A stretch of 9,605 nucleotides of DNA from Actinomycetes bacterium. Lineage in GTDB: Bacteria > Actinomycetota > Acidimicrobiia > Acidimicrobiales > Bog-793. The notes below the pieces were generated by a model. That model did not search any database. It saw only the letters and a program-made list of their open reading frames with translations, and was not told the DNA's origin. The DNA lies in contig JAJYGM010000062.1 of assembly GCA_021785095.1 (NCBI GenBank), positions 1 to 9,605 on the forward strand, given 5' to 3'. The translations under genes were made by a program, and so were the position numbers. Of this stretch, positions 1-5,503 are shown one piece after another. Positions within the stretch are counted from its first letter, which is position 1; the number at the start of each line of letters is the position of its first letter.

Positions 1-2
1 TG

Positions 3-152
3 CGCCTCCTCGACGCCGGCCCCGGTGCCCACTCGCGCCGCGGCTCTTCGTCGATGCTACGTTCCCCGGCCGTGCAGGAGGTGTCGGGTGGACGCCGGCA
101 GAGGCGGGCACCGTTGGGGGCCGCCAGCTCTCGGACGGTCGCGGCGCGCTGA
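3..152 (+). CDS. Possible 3' end of an upstream gene (partial)
   Basis: A reading frame open from the left edge ends in TGA at 150-152, and that stop overlaps the ATG of the DUF2332 gene (TGATG), an arrangement typical of translationally coupled genes. Of the three forward frames here it has the most GC-rich third codon positions by hand count (about 41 of 49 codons). The peptide, which begins RLLDAGPGAHSRRG, is Arg/Ser/Ala-rich and I recognise no family in it. The DUF2332 frame is also open to the left edge, so this stretch could instead be untranslated leader or N-terminal extension. Weak call resting on the stop/start overlap. Confidence 0.25.
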   Translation, partial: RLLDAGPGAHSRRGSSSMLRSPAVQEVSGGRRQRRAPLGAASSRTVAAR

Positions 153-1279
153 TGCGCGACGGGCCCGGTGCGGACGACCTCGCCGACCAGTTCCGGCGCT
201 TCGCCGCCGGTGCCGGGCGCGACGGCGCCACGCGCTATGCCCGCATCTGCGAGGGCGTCGCGTCCGACGAGACGCTGCTCGAGCTCGTGGCCGGAGCGCC
301 TCCGGACCAGCGTCGGCCGAACATCCTTCTCGCGGCCGTGCACTTCCTGCTCCTCTCGGGAGTGGACGACCCGCTCGCCGCCTGCTACCCGACGGTGCTC
401 GCGTGGCGTGACGAGGACCCCGGGTCCGCACGCCCGCCTGGAGCTGCCGACCCGTTCGCGCTGTTCGCGGCGTTCTGCTCCCGCCACCGCCGGGCCGTCG
501 CGCAGCTCGTGGCGACGCGGGCAACCCAGACGAACGAGGTCGGTCGCTGCACCGCCATCTTTCCGGCGCTCTCGGCCGTCGCTTCGCGCGTCGACACGCC
601 GATCGCCGTCGTGGACCTCGGCGCGTCGGCAGGCTTGAACCTCCTCTTCGACCGGTACGCCTACGACTACGGCGACGGGCTCGTCGGAGCCGCGAGCCCC
701 GTGGTGCTCCGCTGCGAGTTGCGAGGCGGCGCGCACCGACCGCCACCGGCCGAGCCGCCGGCCGTCGCGGCGCGGGTCGGGATCGACCGGCGTCCCGTCG
801 ACGTCCGCGACGACGACCAGGCGCTCTGGCTGCTCGCGTGCCAATGGCCCGACCACCTCGACCGCTTCGAAGGGGTCAGCCGCGCGCTTGCCCTCGCTCG
901 GTCCATGCCCGATCCACCGGTCGTCCGACGGGGCGACGCCGTCGAGGACCTCGCGCCCGTCGTCGCGACGCTGCCCGCCGACGCCCACCTCTGCGTCATG
1001 CATTCCTGGATGGCCGCGTACCTCACGGCGCAGGAGCAGCGCGCGCTCGCAGACGCGGTGTCCCACGTCGCCTCGACACGTCCGGTGTCGTGGATCTTCG
1101 CCGAAGCCCCCTACGAGGTTCCCGGCCTGCCGATGCCGCCAGCTCGAGGCGGGAAGGTCCGTGGGGCGACGGCGGTGGTCCTCGTGGACCAGGCGCCCGG
1201 CCTCGAACCTGGCGTGCGCCGCCTCGCCGACATGCACGCGCACGGCCGTTGGCTGCACTGGCACGGCACCGGCGACTGA
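152..1279 (+). CDS. DUF2332 family protein
   Basis: A 375-residue protein that I recognise as the uncharacterised DUF2332 family, common in actinobacteria and alphaproteobacteria. No reaction is established for the family. What is visible: an N-terminal helical part with RRPNILLAAVHFLLLSG at about residues 54-70, a TNEVGRCTAIFPAL block at 127-140, a glycine-rich VDLGASAGLNLLFDRY segment at 154-169 that resembles a nucleotide- or SAM-type binding loop, a VMHSWMAAYL segment near 282-291, and the family's usual C-terminal HGRWLHWHG at 364-372. There is no signal peptide or membrane segment. The ATG at 152 is chosen because the family's N-terminal pattern (QFRRFA...) starts about a dozen residues later; I see no clear ribosome binding site, and the frame is open to the window edge. 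The last codons (TGD-stop) lie inside the first copy of a 22-bp tandem repeat. The gene converges on dinB. Confidence 0.86.
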   Translation: MRDGPGADDLADQFRRFAAGAGRDGATRYARICEGVASDETLLELVAGAPPDQRRPNILLAAVHFLLLSGVDDPLAACYPTVLAWRDEDPGSARPPGAADPFALFAAFCSRHRRAVAQLVATRATQTNEVGRCTAIFPALSAVASRVDTPIAVVDLGASAGLNLLFDRYAYDYGDGLVGAASPVVLRCELRGGAHRPPPAEPPAVAARVGIDRRPVDVRDDDQALWLLACQWPDHLDRFEGVSRALALARSMPDPPVVRRGDAVEDLAPVVATLPADAHLCVMHSWMAAYLTAQEQRALADAVSHVASTRPVSWIFAEAPYEVPGLPMPPARGGKVRGATAVVLVDQAPGLEPGVRRLADMHAHGRWLHWHGTGD

Positions 1280-1364
1280 GCCCTCGCGCACCGGCGACTG
1301 AGCCCTCGCGCACCGGCGACTGAGCCCTCGCGCACCGGCGACTGAGCCCTCGCGCACCGGCGAC
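1267..1364. repeat. 22-bp tandem repeat, about 4.5 copies, spanning a stop codon
   Basis: Four perfect copies of a 22-bp unit start at 1267, 1289, 1311 and 1333; a fifth partial copy of 10 bases covers 1355-1364. The unit begins CACCGGCGACTGAGCC and ends CTCGCG. The first copy contains the last three codons and the TGA (1277-1279) of the DUF2332 gene, so the stop trinucleotide recurs every 22 bp afterwards. Because 22 is not a multiple of three, each copy shifts frame. The array fills nearly the whole gap to the dinB stop at 1370. There are no spacers, so it is not a CRISPR array. The copies are identical, which points to recent expansion or homogenisation. Confidence 0.97.
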
Positions 1365-1369
1365 GGCGC

Positions 1370-2800
1370 TCAGGTGGCGGGGCCGGAGCTCACGCCTGCG
1401 CTGTCGTCACCGGGACCCCACGGCGCGTCTCGGCGGGCCGGGACGACGATGCCGCCCGGTCCCATCATCGACAGCGTGCCCACGGCCGCAGTGCCGAAAC
1501 GGCGGCGGATGGCGTCGATCGCAGCCGTCACCTCCCGCCAGTGCTCCTGACGGCTCGCCGCGTCCTCAGCGCCGCCCCCGGGCGTCCCGGTCGAGGGCGC
1601 GTCGAGCTCGAAGCGCAGCTGGCGGTCCGCCGACGCCGCCTCGAGGCCCGAGGCGCTCACGCCGAGGAGCCGCGCCCCCATCGGCAGCTCCACCGCGCCG
1701 AGGAGCGCGACGGCGATCGCCGCGATCGCGGGACCGGAGTCGAGACCGCCCGGCATGGTGTGCGCCCGGGTCACGGTCGAGAAGTCGGCGAGCTTCACCT
1801 TCACCGTGACCGTCCTCGCCGCCTGCCCGCTCGCGCGCAGGTGACCGGCCACCGACTCGGCCATCCGTCGCGCGTGGCGCTCGAGGACCGTGCGATCCGC
1901 GATGTCCTCGCGGAAGGTCTCCTCGTGGCCGACGGACTTCGTCGGGCGGCAGGGCACGACCGGATCGGGGTCGTCGCCGCGCGCCAGTGCGGCGAGGTGC
2001 CGGCCGTGCGTCCTGCCGAGCGCGCGCACGAGCACCGCATCGGGCAGTGCTGCAAGATCGCCCACGGTGCGGACCCCGAGGCCCGCAAGGCGCTTGCCCG
2101 TGGCAGGCCCGACGCCCCAAAGCTGCTCGACAGCCTTCGGGTGGAGGAACGCGAGCTCGTCCTCGGGCTCGACCACGACCACGCCCATTCCGGGGAGCTT
2201 GCCGTGAGGGCCAGCGCGGGGCTTCGCGGCGCGGGAAGCGAGCTTGGCGATCATCTTGGACCGGCCGGCGCCCACCGAGCAGTCGAGGCTCAGCTCCTCC
2301 CGCACGCGCTCGACGATCGCCGCCCCGATCTCGCCGGGCGTCCCGAGGAGGTGCAGCGCTCCGCGCACGTCGAGGAACGCCTCGTCAAGCCCGACCTGCT
2401 CCACGAGCGGCGTGAAGGAGCGCAGCACCTCACGCAGGTGCTCGCTCACCTCTGCGTAGCGCCGGTAGTGGCCGTCGACGAACACCGCCTGGGGACAGAG
2501 CGCGCGTGCCCGCAGCGAAGGCATCGCCGAGTGGATCCCGTAGACGCGCGCCTCGTAGGTGCACGACGCGACCACGCCCCGCGCGCCGCTGCCTCCGACG
2601 ATCACCGGCTTTCCCTCGAGCGACGGATCGTCGAGCACCTCGACCGAGGCGAAGAAGGAGTCCATGTCGACGTGGAGGATGCTCGGCTCGCGGCGTTTCG
2701 CGGCCGGAGCCGGGGCCGCGTTCGTGGCCGCGTCCGGAGCCGGGGCCGCGTCCGTGGCCGCGTCCGGGCCGGCCGGCTGCGCGCCGCCTCGCTCAGCCAC
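1370..2800 (-). CDS. dinB: DNA polymerase IV (Y-family translesion polymerase)
   Basis: An error-prone Y-family polymerase that copies past damaged template bases; 476 residues, longer than E. coli Pol IV (351) because of additions at both ends. Palm motifs are intact: HVDMDSFFASVE at 43-54 gives the metal-binding Asp45 and the steric-gate Phe50, and VGLDEAFLDV at 136-145 gives catalytic Asp139/Glu140. VGAGRSKMIAKLAS at 176-189, the helix-hairpin region LWGVGPATGKRLAGLGV at 227-243 and the little finger follow. RQLRFEL at 393-399 may be a sliding-clamp motif. Residues 1-36 are a low-complexity extension with two copies of a DAAT(D/N)AAPAP decapeptide. The GTG start at 2800 overlaps the end of the PIG-L gene by 8 bp, indicating co-transcription. 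Pol IV is often SOS-induced, and a LexA-boxed promoter lies at the head of this gene run. Confidence 0.95.
   Translation of the reverse strand: MAERGGAQPAGPDAATDAAPAPDAATNAAPAPAAKRREPSILHVDMDSFFASVEVLDDPSLEGKPVIVGGSGARGVVASCTYEARVYGIHSAMPSLRARALCPQAVFVDGHYRRYAEVSEHLREVLRSFTPLVEQVGLDEAFLDVRGALHLLGTPGEIGAAIVERVREELSLDCSVGAGRSKMIAKLASRAAKPRAGPHGKLPGMGVVVVEPEDELAFLHPKAVEQLWGVGPATGKRLAGLGVRTVGDLAALPDAVLVRALGRTHGRHLAALARGDDPDPVVPCRPTKSVGHEETFREDIADRTVLERHARRMAESVAGHLRASGQAARTVTVKVKLADFSTVTRAHTMPGGLDSGPAIAAIAVALLGAVELPMGARLLGVSASGLEAASADRQLRFELDAPSTGTPGGGAEDAASRQEHWREVTAAIDAIRRRFGTAAVGTLSMMGPGGIVVPARRDAPWGPGDDSAGVSSGPAT
2705..2764. repeat. 30-bp in-frame tandem duplication in the dinB N-terminus
   Basis: Two adjacent 30-bp copies (2705-2734 and 2735-2764) differ at one base (T at 2721, C at 2751). 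Read on the minus strand they encode DAATDAAPAP and DAATNAAPAP in the non-conserved N-terminal extension of DinB. The single difference makes the Asp-to-Asn change. The frame is preserved because the unit is a multiple of three, unlike the repeats at gene ends elsewhere in the window. Confidence 0.93.
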
Positions 2801-3506
2801 CGAGCCGGAGCCGCCGGAAGCCCTCGGCGTGGGCGACGCCCGCCCGGCGACCCTCCTCCTCGGCGCGCCGCAGGACCGCCTCGGCCGCCCATCCGGCTTC
2901 CGCGCCGGCGAACTGGCTCCGGTGGCACTCGACCGCGGCAGCCTTGACCTCGATCGTCTCGGAGACGTCGACCCACACGTCGGGCTCGAGGGTTCCCGAC
3001 AGGTACGTCACCGACACCTGGTGGGGAGGGCCCGCCTCGGGGAAGTAGTGCGGCAGGGCGGCCGACGGCGACAGCGCGTCGAGCAGCGCCCACCCCGCGG
3101 CGCGGTGGTCCCGGTGGTTGAAGTAGTCCTGGCCGAAGAAGACGGCGGTCGGGTCGTGCCCGAGCACGACCTCGGGTCGCAGCGACCTCACCAGCGCGAC
3201 GAGCTCGCCCACCAGTGTGGGTCGCCGGTCGAGCTCCCCGTCGGTCGCTCCGAGCACCCGGTGCGAGGCGAGCCCGACGATCCCCGCCGCCTCGGCCAGC
3301 TCCCCGGCGCGCCGGCGGGCGAGCTCCGCAGGTCGCATGTCGGGGTCGGGCGTGCCACGAGCGCCGTCGGTGCACACGACGAGGTGGACCGCCGACCCCC
3401 GCCTCGCCCACAGCGCGAGCGTGCCGCCGCACGCCACGTCCGCGTCGTCGGGATGGGCGTAGACGGCGAGCACCACCTCGGGCACCTTGGTCACGAGCTC
3501 GGACAC
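2793..3506 (-). CDS. PIG-L family zinc-dependent deacetylase
   Basis: A cytoplasmic deacetylase of the PIG-L/LmbE fold, the family of MshB, Mca and BshB, which removes acetyl groups from N-acetylglucosamine-type substrates; 237 residues, the usual size. The zinc signature AHPDD is at 17-21 (His18, Asp21 as ligands, Asp20 as likely base), and the later NHRDHRAAG block at 130-138 supplies the third ligand, probably His134. The family's HRSQF motif is at 195-199. The substrate cannot be read from the sequence; mycothiol-pathway or unrelated sugar substrates are both possible. The GTG start at 3506 is 20 bp after the nrdR stop, and the TGA at 2793-2795 lies inside the dinB start region (GTGGCTGA), so nrdR, this gene and dinB look like one transcript. 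No strong ribosome binding site is visible; a GTG at codon 5 is an alternative start. Confidence 0.92.
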   Translation of the reverse strand: MSELVTKVPEVVLAVYAHPDDADVACGGTLALWARRGSAVHLVVCTDGARGTPDPDMRPAELARRRAGELAEAAGIVGLASHRVLGATDGELDRRPTLVGELVALVRSLRPEVVLGHDPTAVFFGQDYFNHRDHRAAGWALLDALSPSAALPHYFPEAGPPHQVSVTYLSGTLEPDVWVDVSETIEVKAAAVECHRSQFAGAEAGWAAEAVLRRAEEEGRRAGVAHAEGFRRLRLGG

Positions 3507-3526
3507 GGCGTTCGGGCCGCCAGCGG

Positions 3527-3997
3527 TCAGGCCCGGCGCTTGGGCTCGGTCGTCTTGATGAGCAGTCCGACTTCCCGCTGAAAGTCCCCGGCGTCCTCGA
3601 AGTCCTTGTAGACGCTCGCGAACCGGAGGTACGAGACGTCATCGAGGCGCTTGAGCTGCTCGAGGACGGCCATCCCCACCTGCTGGGTGGTGGGCTCGCC
3701 AGGCGCGGCGCGCAACGACTCCTCGACGCCGCTGGCGAGCTCGCGAAGCATGCCGTCGGTCACGGGGCGGTTCTTGCAGGCGGCCTGCACGCCGGCGATG
3801 AGCTTCGCCCGGTCGAACGGCTCACGCTGCCCGGACCGCTTGATCACCCACAGCGGCTGCTCTTCGACCCGCTCGAAGGTGGTGAACCGGCGGCCGCATC
3901 CGAGGCACTCGCGCCGGCGCCGGATCGCGGCTCCCTCGTCGGACATGCGGGAATCGACGACCTTGTCATCGTCTGCGCCGCACCACGGGCATCGCAC
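3527..3997 (-). CDS. nrdR: Transcriptional repressor NrdR
   Basis: The zinc-ribbon/ATP-cone repressor of ribonucleotide reductase genes, which senses ATP/dATP. From the GTG at 3997 it is 156 residues, the family's normal size. The zinc ribbon is complete: CPWC (Cys3, Cys6) and CLGC (Cys31, Cys34), followed by GRRFTTFER. The ATP-cone runs about 48-136 and opens with VIKRSGQREPFDRAKL. The GTG is preferred because NrdR proteins begin directly with M-x-C-P-x-C and because a -10-like TAACGT sits 7 nt upstream, suggesting a leaderless message. An in-frame ATG at 4033 would add 12 atypical residues. The gene is downstream of the LysM gene and upstream of PIG-L and dinB on the same strand. The lexA / LysM gene / nrdR order matches mycobacteria (Rv2720, Rv2719c, Rv2718c). 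No ribonucleotide reductase gene or NrdR box is in the window. Confidence 0.96.
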   Translation of the reverse strand: MRCPWCGADDDKVVDSRMSDEGAAIRRRRECLGCGRRFTTFERVEEQPLWVIKRSGQREPFDRAKLIAGVQAACKNRPVTDGMLRELASGVEESLRAAPGEPTTQQVGMAVLEQLKRLDDVSYLRFASVYKDFEDAGDFQREVGLLIKTTEPKRRA

Positions 3998-4004
3998 TCG
4001 TGGG

Positions 4005-4010
4005 ACGTTA
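4005..4010 (-). promoter_or_regulatory. Possible -10 element for leaderless nrdR
   Basis: Minus-strand TAACGT fits the actinobacterial TANNNT -10 pattern and ends 7 nt before the GTG at 3997, the spacing expected if transcription starts at the start codon. No convincing -35 is present. This would give nrdR-PIG-L-dinB an internal promoter independent of the LexA-controlled one. Based on spacing alone. Confidence 0.3.
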
Positions 4011-4041
4011 CCGCTGCGACACGGTCTCTTCATCGCCGCCG

Positions 4042-4155
4042 GCGCACTGGATCACCAGGGGATCGGGATCCGTCCGGGAGCGCACTGCATCACCAGGGGA
4101 TCGGGATCCGCTCGGGAGCGCACTGGATCACCAGGGGACCGGGATCCGCTCGCCG
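4042..4155. repeat. 38-bp tandem repeat, three copies, spanning the LysM gene stop
   Basis: Three adjacent 38-bp copies lie at 4042-4079, 4080-4117 and 4118-4155 (plus-strand unit starts GCGCACTGGATCACCAGGGG). The rightmost copy holds the last eight or so codons and the TGA (4128-4130) of the LysM gene; the other two are downstream of that stop. Each copy still spells the gene's ending on the minus strand: RIPVPW-stop in the gene, RIPIPW-stop in the other two, each in a different frame because 38 is not a multiple of three. Copies differ at a few bases, so this array looks older than the 22-bp one. It occupies the gap before nrdR and may carry part of its upstream region. Confidence 0.95.
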
Positions 4156-4616
4156 GGGACGACGACCGCTGAGCCGATCTCCCTGGCGAGCGCTTCCGCC
4201 ACCGGGCGCGGGTCTCCCCCGTGATCGAACTGCACCGCGATCGACCAAAGGGTGTCGCCGGGACGGGCCACGTAGACCGTCTCGCCGGCGACCGGAACCC
4301 CCTGGGGGTGCGCCGCCACAGGCGATCCCCCGAGCGAGGCGAACGGCAGCGCGAGCCCGCACGCCGCGCCGGCCGCGAGCACGGCCAGGACGACGGCGCG
4401 CCGGCGGCGCCGGATGGCGGCGCGACGTGCCCGCCGCCTGGAGACGTCCACTCCTGCGCGGAGCCCATCGGCCGGCGCCTCCTCGCTGGCCGCGCCCTCG
4501 GACCGGGACGGGTCCGGCACCAGCACGAGCGCGGGACGCGGCCAGCTCGCGGCGTACAGGTCCAGGTCCGCCGGCCAGCCGGGCTCTTCGGTCTCCAGCA
4601 ATGGTGCGATCGACAT
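4128..4616 (-). CDS. SOS-associated LysM protein, probable cell-division inhibitor
   Basis: A 162-residue protein with an acidic cytoplasmic N-terminal part (1-55), a strongly basic stretch (RRRARRAAIRRRRR, 60-73), one membrane segment (about 74-92) and a C-terminal LysM domain (VYVARPGDTLWSIA, 114-127, to the end) that would sit outside the membrane on peptidoglycan. This layout, and its position divergent from lexA with LexA boxes between, match Rv2719c of Mycobacterium, DivS of Corynebacterium and YneA of Bacillus, damage-induced proteins that delay septation; the role here is inferred from that. The ATG at 4616 is chosen for the GAGGAG six bases upstream. Starts at 4709 and 4886 would lie in or upstream of the promoter. 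The protein ends exactly at the end of the LysM domain, and those codons are inside the first copy of a 38-bp tandem repeat. Likely first gene of the LysM-nrdR-PIG-L-dinB run. Confidence 0.88.
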   Translation of the reverse strand: MSIAPLLETEEPGWPADLDLYAASWPRPALVLVPDPSRSEGAASEEAPADGLRAGVDVSRRRARRAAIRRRRRAVVLAVLAAGAACGLALPFASLGGSPVAAHPQGVPVAGETVYVARPGDTLWSIAVQFDHGGDPRPVAEALAREIGSAVVVPGERIPVPW

Positions 4617-4681
4617 CTCGCGCTCCTCGTCCACGCCTCCGTCGAAGGGCCGTGACCGCTGGATCGGGCCCCTCGCTGCGG

Positions 4682-4695
4682 CGAACGTCTGTTCG
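4682..4695. promoter_or_regulatory. LexA (SOS) box 1
   Basis: CGAACgtctGTTCG, a perfect palindromic match to the actinobacterial/Bacillus LexA box CGAAC-N4-GTTCG. It lies just downstream of the predicted transcription start of the LysM gene, where bound LexA would block early elongation. Confidence 0.9.
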
Positions 4696-4707
4696 GCCTG
4701 CACCTCC

Positions 4708-4736
4708 ATCCCACCACGAACGTGTGTTCGTGTCAA
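4708..4736 (-). promoter_or_regulatory. Promoter of the LysM gene
   Basis: Minus strand: a perfect -35 TTGACA (4731-4736), a 17-bp spacer and a weaker -10 TGGGAT (4708-4713). LexA box 2 fills most of the spacer, so the repressor and polymerase would compete directly. Predicted start near 4701, giving an untranslated leader of about 85 nt to the ATG at 4616. The match of the -35 is exact; the -10 is 3 of 6, as is common for strongly regulated promoters. Confidence 0.6.
4717..4730. promoter_or_regulatory. LexA (SOS) box 2
   Basis: CGAACgtgtGTTCG, a second perfect consensus LexA box, placed between the -35 and -10 of the LysM gene promoter and 35 bp from box 1. Together with box 1 it makes strong repression of the leftward transcript likely. 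Confidence 0.92.
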
Positions 4737-4745
4737 GTGGCTCCA

Positions 4746-4759
4746 CGAACGGATGTTTG
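4746..4759. promoter_or_regulatory. LexA (SOS) box 3
   Basis: CGAACggatGTTTG, one mismatch from the LexA consensus in the right half-site. It overlaps the predicted -35 of lexA (TTGCTC at 4757-4762), consistent with autoregulation. Confidence 0.75.
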
Positions 4760-4786
4760 CTCTCAACGTGCCGGCCTCGCTATCCT
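4757..4786 (+). promoter_or_regulatory. Promoter of lexA
   Basis: -35 TTGCTC (4757-4762), an 18-bp spacer and -10 TATCCT (4781-4786). LexA box 3 overlaps the -35 and box 4 overlaps the predicted start near 4793, so both ends of the promoter are covered by repressor sites. The leader to the ATG at 4840 would be about 47 nt. Confidence 0.5.
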
Positions 4787-4791
4787 CGTGG

Positions 4792-4805
4792 CAAACACAC
4801 GTTCG
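4792..4805. promoter_or_regulatory. LexA (SOS) box 4
   Basis: CAAACacacGTTCG, one mismatch from the LexA consensus in the left half-site, lying at the predicted transcription start of lexA. Boxes 3 and 4 each carry one degenerate half-site while boxes 1 and 2 are perfect, suggesting weaker repression of lexA than of the LysM gene. Confidence 0.75.
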
Positions 4806-4839
4806 CCGATGCAGGCGAGGGTACGAGGGGGTTGTGACC

Positions 4840-5469
4840 ATGGCGGAAGCGCTCAGCGGCAAGCGGAGACAGATCCTCGAGTTCATCGGCGACTGCCTGC
4901 GCGAGCGGGGCTACCCGCCGTCGGTGCGCGAGATCGGGGAGGCAGTCGGGCTCAACTCGTCCGCCACCGTGCACAGCCACCTCGCCGTCCTCCAGCGCGA
5001 GGGCTACCTCCGCCGGGACCCGACCAAGCCGCGTGCCATCCAGGTCCGCTACGAGCCGACGTCGCAGGTGGCGATGGCGCCAGGACCCGTCCGCCACGTC
5101 CCTCTCGTCGGCGAGGTCGCAGCGGGGACGGGGGTGATCGCGCAGGAGGACGTGGAGGAGATCGTCGCCCTCCCCGAGCATTTCACCGGGACGGGGTCGC
5201 TCTTCATGCTGCGCGTACGGGGCGACTCGATGCTCGAGGCGGGGATCTTCGACGGGGACTACGTCGTCGTCCGGCAGCAGCCCGACGCTGAGAACGGCGA
5301 TACGGTCGTCGCCGGGATCCCGGGCGGCGAGGCGACGGTGAAGGTCTTCTCCCGGCGCGGCGGCAAGGTCGTGCTCGCCCCGCGGAACGCGGCGCTCTCG
5401 CCCATCGAGCTCGCGCCCGAGGAGGTGGCCATCTACGGCAAGGTCGTGACCGTCCTCCGCCGGCTGTGA
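4840..5469 (+). CDS. lexA: SOS repressor LexA
   Basis: Repressor of the SOS regulon that self-cleaves when RecA filaments form on single-stranded DNA; 209 residues, normal length. The N-terminal winged helix-turn-helix spans about 1-65 (QILEFIGDCL, then PPSVREIGEAVGLNSSATVH at 26-45 containing the recognition helix). The cleavage bond is Ala95-Gly96 in EVAAGTG. The S24 peptidase domain carries catalytic Ser130 (RGDSM) and Lys168 (ATVKVF). The ATG at 4840 is supported by a GAGGGGG-type ribosome binding site about 8 nt upstream and by the standard LexA N-terminus; the frame is open further left but crosses the promoter. Four LexA boxes lie upstream, so the gene is autoregulated and shares the control region with the divergent LysM gene. 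It converges on dapE, stop to stop 34 bp apart. Confidence 0.98.
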   Translation: MAEALSGKRRQILEFIGDCLRERGYPPSVREIGEAVGLNSSATVHSHLAVLQREGYLRRDPTKPRAIQVRYEPTSQVAMAPGPVRHVPLVGEVAAGTGVIAQEDVEEIVALPEHFTGTGSLFMLRVRGDSMLEAGIFDGDYVVVRQQPDAENGDTVVAGIPGGEATVKVFSRRGGKVVLAPRNAALSPIELAPEEVAIYGKVVTVLRRL

Positions 5470-5483
5470 GCTGATCGCTCACG

Positions 5484-5498
5484 CCGGCTGGCGGCCGG
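5484..5498. terminator. Weak hairpin between convergent lexA and dapE
   Basis: CCGGC, a 5-nt loop TGGCG and GCCGG form a small symmetrical GC stem in the 34-bp gap between the two stop codons, so it could serve both directions. There is no T tract on either side and the stem is only 5 bp, so it may be chance in such GC-rich DNA. Confidence 0.25.
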
Positions 5499-5503
5499 GC
5501 CGT

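Noticed and set aside
25..411. 128-residue plus-strand frame overlapping the start of DUF2332
   Set aside because: Arg/Cys-rich translation with poor GC at third positions; overlaps well-supported DUF2332 coding sequence in another frame.
1541..2947. 468-residue open frame on the plus strand opposite dinB
   Set aside because: It is a shadow of a GC-rich gene: no recognisable domain, Arg/Gly-rich composition, and the minus strand has full DinB motifs.
2602..3642. 346-residue minus-strand frame across PIG-L and dinB
   Set aside because: Arg-rich shadow frame that would cover the 5' end of dinB, all of PIG-L and the 3' end of nrdR, which show intact catalytic or family motifs.
4042..4155. CRISPR-like array
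   Set aside because: The copies abut directly with no variable spacers and there are only three; there are no cas genes. The same applies to the 22-bp and 28-bp arrays.
4414..4839. N-terminal extension of LexA to 4414
   Set aside because: It would cross all four LexA boxes and the divergent promoter, and LexA proteins begin near the ATG at 4840.
4617..4886. Longer LysM protein starting at 4886 or 4709
   Set aside because: These starts lie in or upstream of the SOS promoter and encode non-conserved sequence; the ATG at 4616 has a good ribosome binding site.
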